Assembly (NCBI GenBank): GCA_021161965.1
Contig: JAGGZP010000073.1
Coordinates: 1 to 8,802 of the forward strand
Length of the DNA: 8,802 nucleotides
Source: a bacterium
GTDB lineage: Bacteria > Patescibacteriota > Patescibacteriia > UBA2591 > JAGGZP01
Direction: 5' to 3'
The translations under genes and the position numbers were made by a program. The notes below the pieces were generated by a model. The model did no database searches, had not been told where the DNA came from, and saw only the letters and a list, made by a program, of their open reading frames with translations. Numbering within the stretch: the first letter of the stretch is position 1; the number at the start of each line of letters is the position of its first letter. Below, in pieces: positions 7,705 to 8,802 of this stretch.

Positions 7705-8333
7705 TTAAAGAGAAGTAAAAAAATCAAAAATATTTTCTTATTTTGTTTTTTCTCTTTAGTTAACAAAAGTCCGATGAAAAAGATATTCATCATTATATAA
7801 ACACCCAGAAAGATGGGGTTTCCTAATGTCGATGATAAGCGAACACCAATATTTTCAACCAAAAATTTCCAGCCAAGTTTTTGGCCTAAACCATAAGAAC
7901 CAACCAAAAAGGAACAAATTAAACTAGCCCAAATAAATTTTTCCCAATCCTGCCATTTTTTAAATGTAGTGCTTAAAATAATAAACCAAAGCCAAAAATG
8001 AAATAAAGTTAAAACACCAGTCATCCTTTCTTGTGTCGACCAGAAACTTCTTTGGATATCAACACCAGTTAACATTGTTAAAAATAAAACACTAACAAAA
8101 ATTGTCAGTGTCAATATTAGAGGATTTTTCCACTTAATGCGGTATTTTGGGTTATAAATAACTAAAAATATCCAAGGAACAAAGATAGTTTCAACTAAAA
8201 TCCGAAAAAATATTATTTTTCCAAAAATAAAAGGATACAGTGTACTTCGGGTAATAGCAAGTGGTAGAAATAGAATTAAATAACTTCCCCAGCGAATAAT
8301 TTCTTTTAAAAATTTTTCAGTTTTTCTTGACAT
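7668..8333 (-). CDS. N-terminal part of O-antigen ligase/Wzy-like membrane protein (truncated by frameshift)
   Basis: 221 codons as it stands, beginning at the ATG at 8333 and rich in membrane segments: about 14-29, 33-60, 71-90, 106-122, 132-149, 171-191 and 200-214. Motifs typical of the O-antigen ligase/Wzy family in Gram-positive-like and CPR bacteria are visible: SFWSTQERMTG at 96-106 and RLSSTLGNPIFLGVY at 165-179. It ends in a foreign tail SSPATEQ caused by a frameshift; the rest of the membrane domain and the TPRs continue in another frame to 6010. The intact protein would sit in the cytoplasmic membrane and transfer or polymerise lipid-linked sugars. A sigma70-like promoter lies directly upstream with a very short predicted leader. 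The nearby 2-epimerase gene supports a role in surface polysaccharide. As read, this fragment alone is unlikely to be active. Confidence 0.85.
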   Translation of the reverse strand: MSRKTEKFLKEIIRWGSYLILFLPLAITRSTLYPFIFGKIIFFRILVETIFVPWIFLVIYNPKYRIKWKNPLILTLTIFVSVLFLTMLTGVDIQRSFWSTQERMTGVLTLFHFWLWFIILSTTFKKWQDWEKFIWASLICSFLVGSYGLGQKLGWKFLVENIGVRLSSTLGNPIFLGVYIMMNIFFIGLLLTKEKKQNKKIFLIFLLLFNFGIFSSPATEQ

Positions 8334-8355
8334 ATAAGTGAAATCATAATATCAT
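8327..8355 (+). promoter_or_regulatory. Predicted sigma70-like promoter for the wecB fragment / GIY-YIG / wecB unit
   Basis: A perfect TTGACA (8327-8332), a 17-base spacer and TATCAT (8350-8355, 5/6) stand upstream of the ATG at 8381, leaving a leader of about 20 bases. The -35 box overlaps the start codon of the divergent ligase gene, and the two promoters interleave, so they could interfere. No comparable promoter is seen just before the intact wecB-like start at 8703, so this one may drive all three reading frames. Confidence 0.6.
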
Positions 8356-8374
8356 AATAACAAATTTTAGGCAA
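8346..8374 (-). promoter_or_regulatory. Predicted sigma70-like promoter for the ligase gene
   Basis: Read on the minus strand: TTGCCT (8374-8369), a 17-base spacer, then TATTAT (8351-8346), 12 bases before the ATG at 8333. Matches to consensus are 4/6 and 5/6. Transcription would begin only about five bases before the start codon, so the message would be nearly leaderless, which fits the lack of a Shine-Dalgarno site. Confidence 0.5.
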
Positions 8375-8380
8375 GAGATT

Positions 8381-8461
8381 ATGAAAAAAATCATTATTGT
8401 AGCAGGAGCACGACCAAACTTTACCCCGCACCTTCATTATGAATTACACTTACATTCTTAA
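8381..8461 (+). pseudogene. Truncated 5' end of a wecB-like UDP-GlcNAc 2-epimerase gene
   Basis: The ATG at 8381 opens 14 codons (KKIIIVAGARPNF after Met) matching the nucleotide-binding N-terminus of the 2-epimerase family and the gene that starts at 8703. Homology stops at 8422, where the left arm of an inverted repeat begins. The frame then runs through 12 unrelated codons to TAA at 8459-8461, overlapping the nuclease start by 23 bases. Over 39 aligned bases it matches 8718-8756 at 32 positions, and five codons in a row (A-R-P-N-F) differ only synonymously. It is therefore a remnant of a once-functional homologue and not a fresh duplicate. It keeps the upstream promoter, so it may now serve as a leader ORF for the nuclease. 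Confidence 0.8.
8420..8435. repeat. Left inverted-repeat arm
   Basis: The core ACCCCGCACCTTC (8423-8435) pairs with GAAGGTGCAGGGT (8664-8676) at 12 of 13 positions, with one C/A mismatch. TT at 8420-8421 pairs with AA at 8678-8679, around a T/G wobble. The arm ends three bases before the nuclease ATG, where a ribosome-binding site would normally be. Confidence 0.75.
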
Positions 8462-8678
8462 AAACAAAATTAATAACAAATTATATATCGGCTCTACCAA
8501 TAATCTAAAAAGAAGAATAGCCGAACATCGTAAAAAAGCACCTTTTGTTCTAGTCTATTATGAAGCATTTTTCTCAGAAAAAGATGCTCGAAATAGAGAA
8601 AAACAATTAAAGTATTTTGGCAGGGCTTATCAAGAGTTAAAGAAAAGAATTAAAAATAGCTTGGAAGGTGCAGGGTGA
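8439..8678 (+). CDS. Short GIY-YIG nuclease
   Basis: 79 residues forming a bare GIY-YIG domain. The GIY-like motif is YTYIL at 3-7 and YIGS at 16-19. R26 in NLKRRIAEH is the likely catalytic arginine, with H30 nearby, and E54 in NREKQLK is the likely metal-binding glutamate; all expected active-site residues are present. The length fits the short single-domain group (UPF0213/YhbQ-like) that is frequent in CPR genomes. No separate DNA-binding domain is present. The start ATG at 8439 has no Shine-Dalgarno site and lies just after an inverted-repeat arm; translation may depend on re-initiation from the overlapping wecB remnant. The C-terminal SLEGAG is encoded mostly by the other arm. Stop TGA is followed, in the same frame, by an open stretch to the next ATG at 8703. 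Role is inferred as DNA cleavage in mobility or repair. Confidence 0.9.
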   Translation: MNYTYILKNKINNKLYIGSTNNLKRRIAEHRKKAPFVLVYYEAFFSEKDARNREKQLKYFGRAYQELKKRIKNSLEGAG

Positions 8679-8679
8679 A
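8664..8679. repeat. Right inverted-repeat arm
   Basis: GAAGGTGCAGGGT at 8664-8676 is the reverse complement of 8423-8435 with one mismatch. It overlaps the last codons of the GIY-YIG gene (Glu-Gly-Ala-Gly and the first base of the stop), so repeat and coding sequence are constrained together. Confidence 0.75.
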
Positions 8680-8702
8680 TAAAAATAGCCCCCTTTATAC
8701 AC

Positions 8703-8802
8703 ATGAAAAGAAAAATAAAAAAAGTCATTATTGTAGTAGGAGCCCGTCCTAATTTCATTAAAGTAGCTCCCCTAATAGAAGAGATAGAAAGAGTTAATAA
8801 AC
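8703..8802 (+). CDS. wecB: UDP-N-acetylglucosamine 2-epimerase, N-terminus (3' partial)
   Basis: Only the first 33 codons are in the window. The motif VIIVVGARPNFIKVAPLIEEI (residues 8-28) matches the N-terminal beta-strand/loop of the WecB/MnaA family (E. coli-type GTRPEAIKMAPL), with the conserved R15-P16 and K20. The family interconverts UDP-GlcNAc and UDP-ManNAc in the cytoplasm for surface glycans, which suits the neighbouring ligase. The ATG at 8703 is the first in-frame start after the nuclease TGA at 8676-8678; it adds a short basic MKRKI extension compared with the remnant at 8381. No Shine-Dalgarno or own promoter is evident. Family assignment is good; the exact sugar specificity cannot be judged from this fragment. 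Confidence 0.82.
   Translation, partial: MKRKIKKVIIVVGARPNFIKVAPLIEEIERVNK

Larger units (their letters stand above)
8420..8679 (+). mobile_element. Candidate compact mobile unit: GIY-YIG nuclease gene bounded by inverted repeats
   Basis: About 260 bases holding only the GIY-YIG gene, with imperfect inverted repeats at both edges (8420-8435 and 8664-8679). The left edge coincides with the point where wecB homology ends. No target-site duplication is evident. The nuclease starts 3 bases inside the left core arm, and its last five codons lie in the right arm, so the gene fills the whole unit. That it is mobile is inferred from architecture and the broken gene next to it. Confidence 0.5.

Noticed and set aside
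8676..8678. Alternative genetic code (TGA read as glycine, as in Gracilibacteria), which would fuse the nuclease to wecB
   Set aside because: No TGA occurs inside the 1505-codon frame or the other genes; a recoded genome would show many in-frame TGA codons.
8420..8679. Group I intron or intein carrying the nuclease
   Set aside because: The unit is about 260 bases, almost all nuclease coding sequence, with no room for intron core or splicing domains, and the wecB frame does not resume after it but begins anew.

Overview
The window is AT-rich and dense with genes. It most resembles a chromosomal fragment from an uncultivated Patescibacteria/CPR (Parcubacteria-like) bacterium. This is inferred from gene content: a giant modular surface protein with NBR1-FW-like, Ig-like, lamin-tail and DUF2341 domains, a membrane-anchored thermonuclease, an O-antigen-ligase/TPR protein, and a very short GIY-YIG nuclease. 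Genes overlap by a few bases and mostly lack clear Shine-Dalgarno sites. The standard genetic code fits: no TGA lies inside any of the coding frames.

Layout. Positions 1-4518 (+) hold the C-terminal 1505 residues of an extracellular multidomain protein whose start lies before the window. Its stop overlaps the start of a thermonuclease gene (4515-5069, +) in an ATGA junction, so the two are probably translated together and may act together outside the cell. A convergent junction with a possible terminator stem follows. On the minus strand there is then an alpha/beta hydrolase (5091-6017) and an O-antigen ligase/Wzy-like membrane protein with C-terminal TPRs (6010-8333). The ligase frame is broken by an apparent one-base deletion near 7690. 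Its linker between membrane domain and TPRs carries a GC-richer array of ATCCGCGT repeats.

At 8327-8374 two divergent promoters overlap, one for the ligase on the minus strand and one for the plus strand. The plus-strand promoter leads into an unusual junction. The first 14 codons of a UDP-N-acetylglucosamine 2-epimerase (wecB-like) gene stop abruptly at the arm of an inverted repeat. The repeat encloses a 79-codon GIY-YIG nuclease whose start and stop lie at or in the repeat arms. After it a second, complete wecB-like start begins and runs out of the window. The best candidate for an undescribed system here is this compact nuclease unit flanked by inverted repeats and sitting in a sugar-nucleotide gene.

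Taken together, the right half looks like a surface polysaccharide locus (2-epimerase, ligase/polymerase), and the left half like an exported adhesion/DNA-processing pair. These links are inferred from position and domain content.
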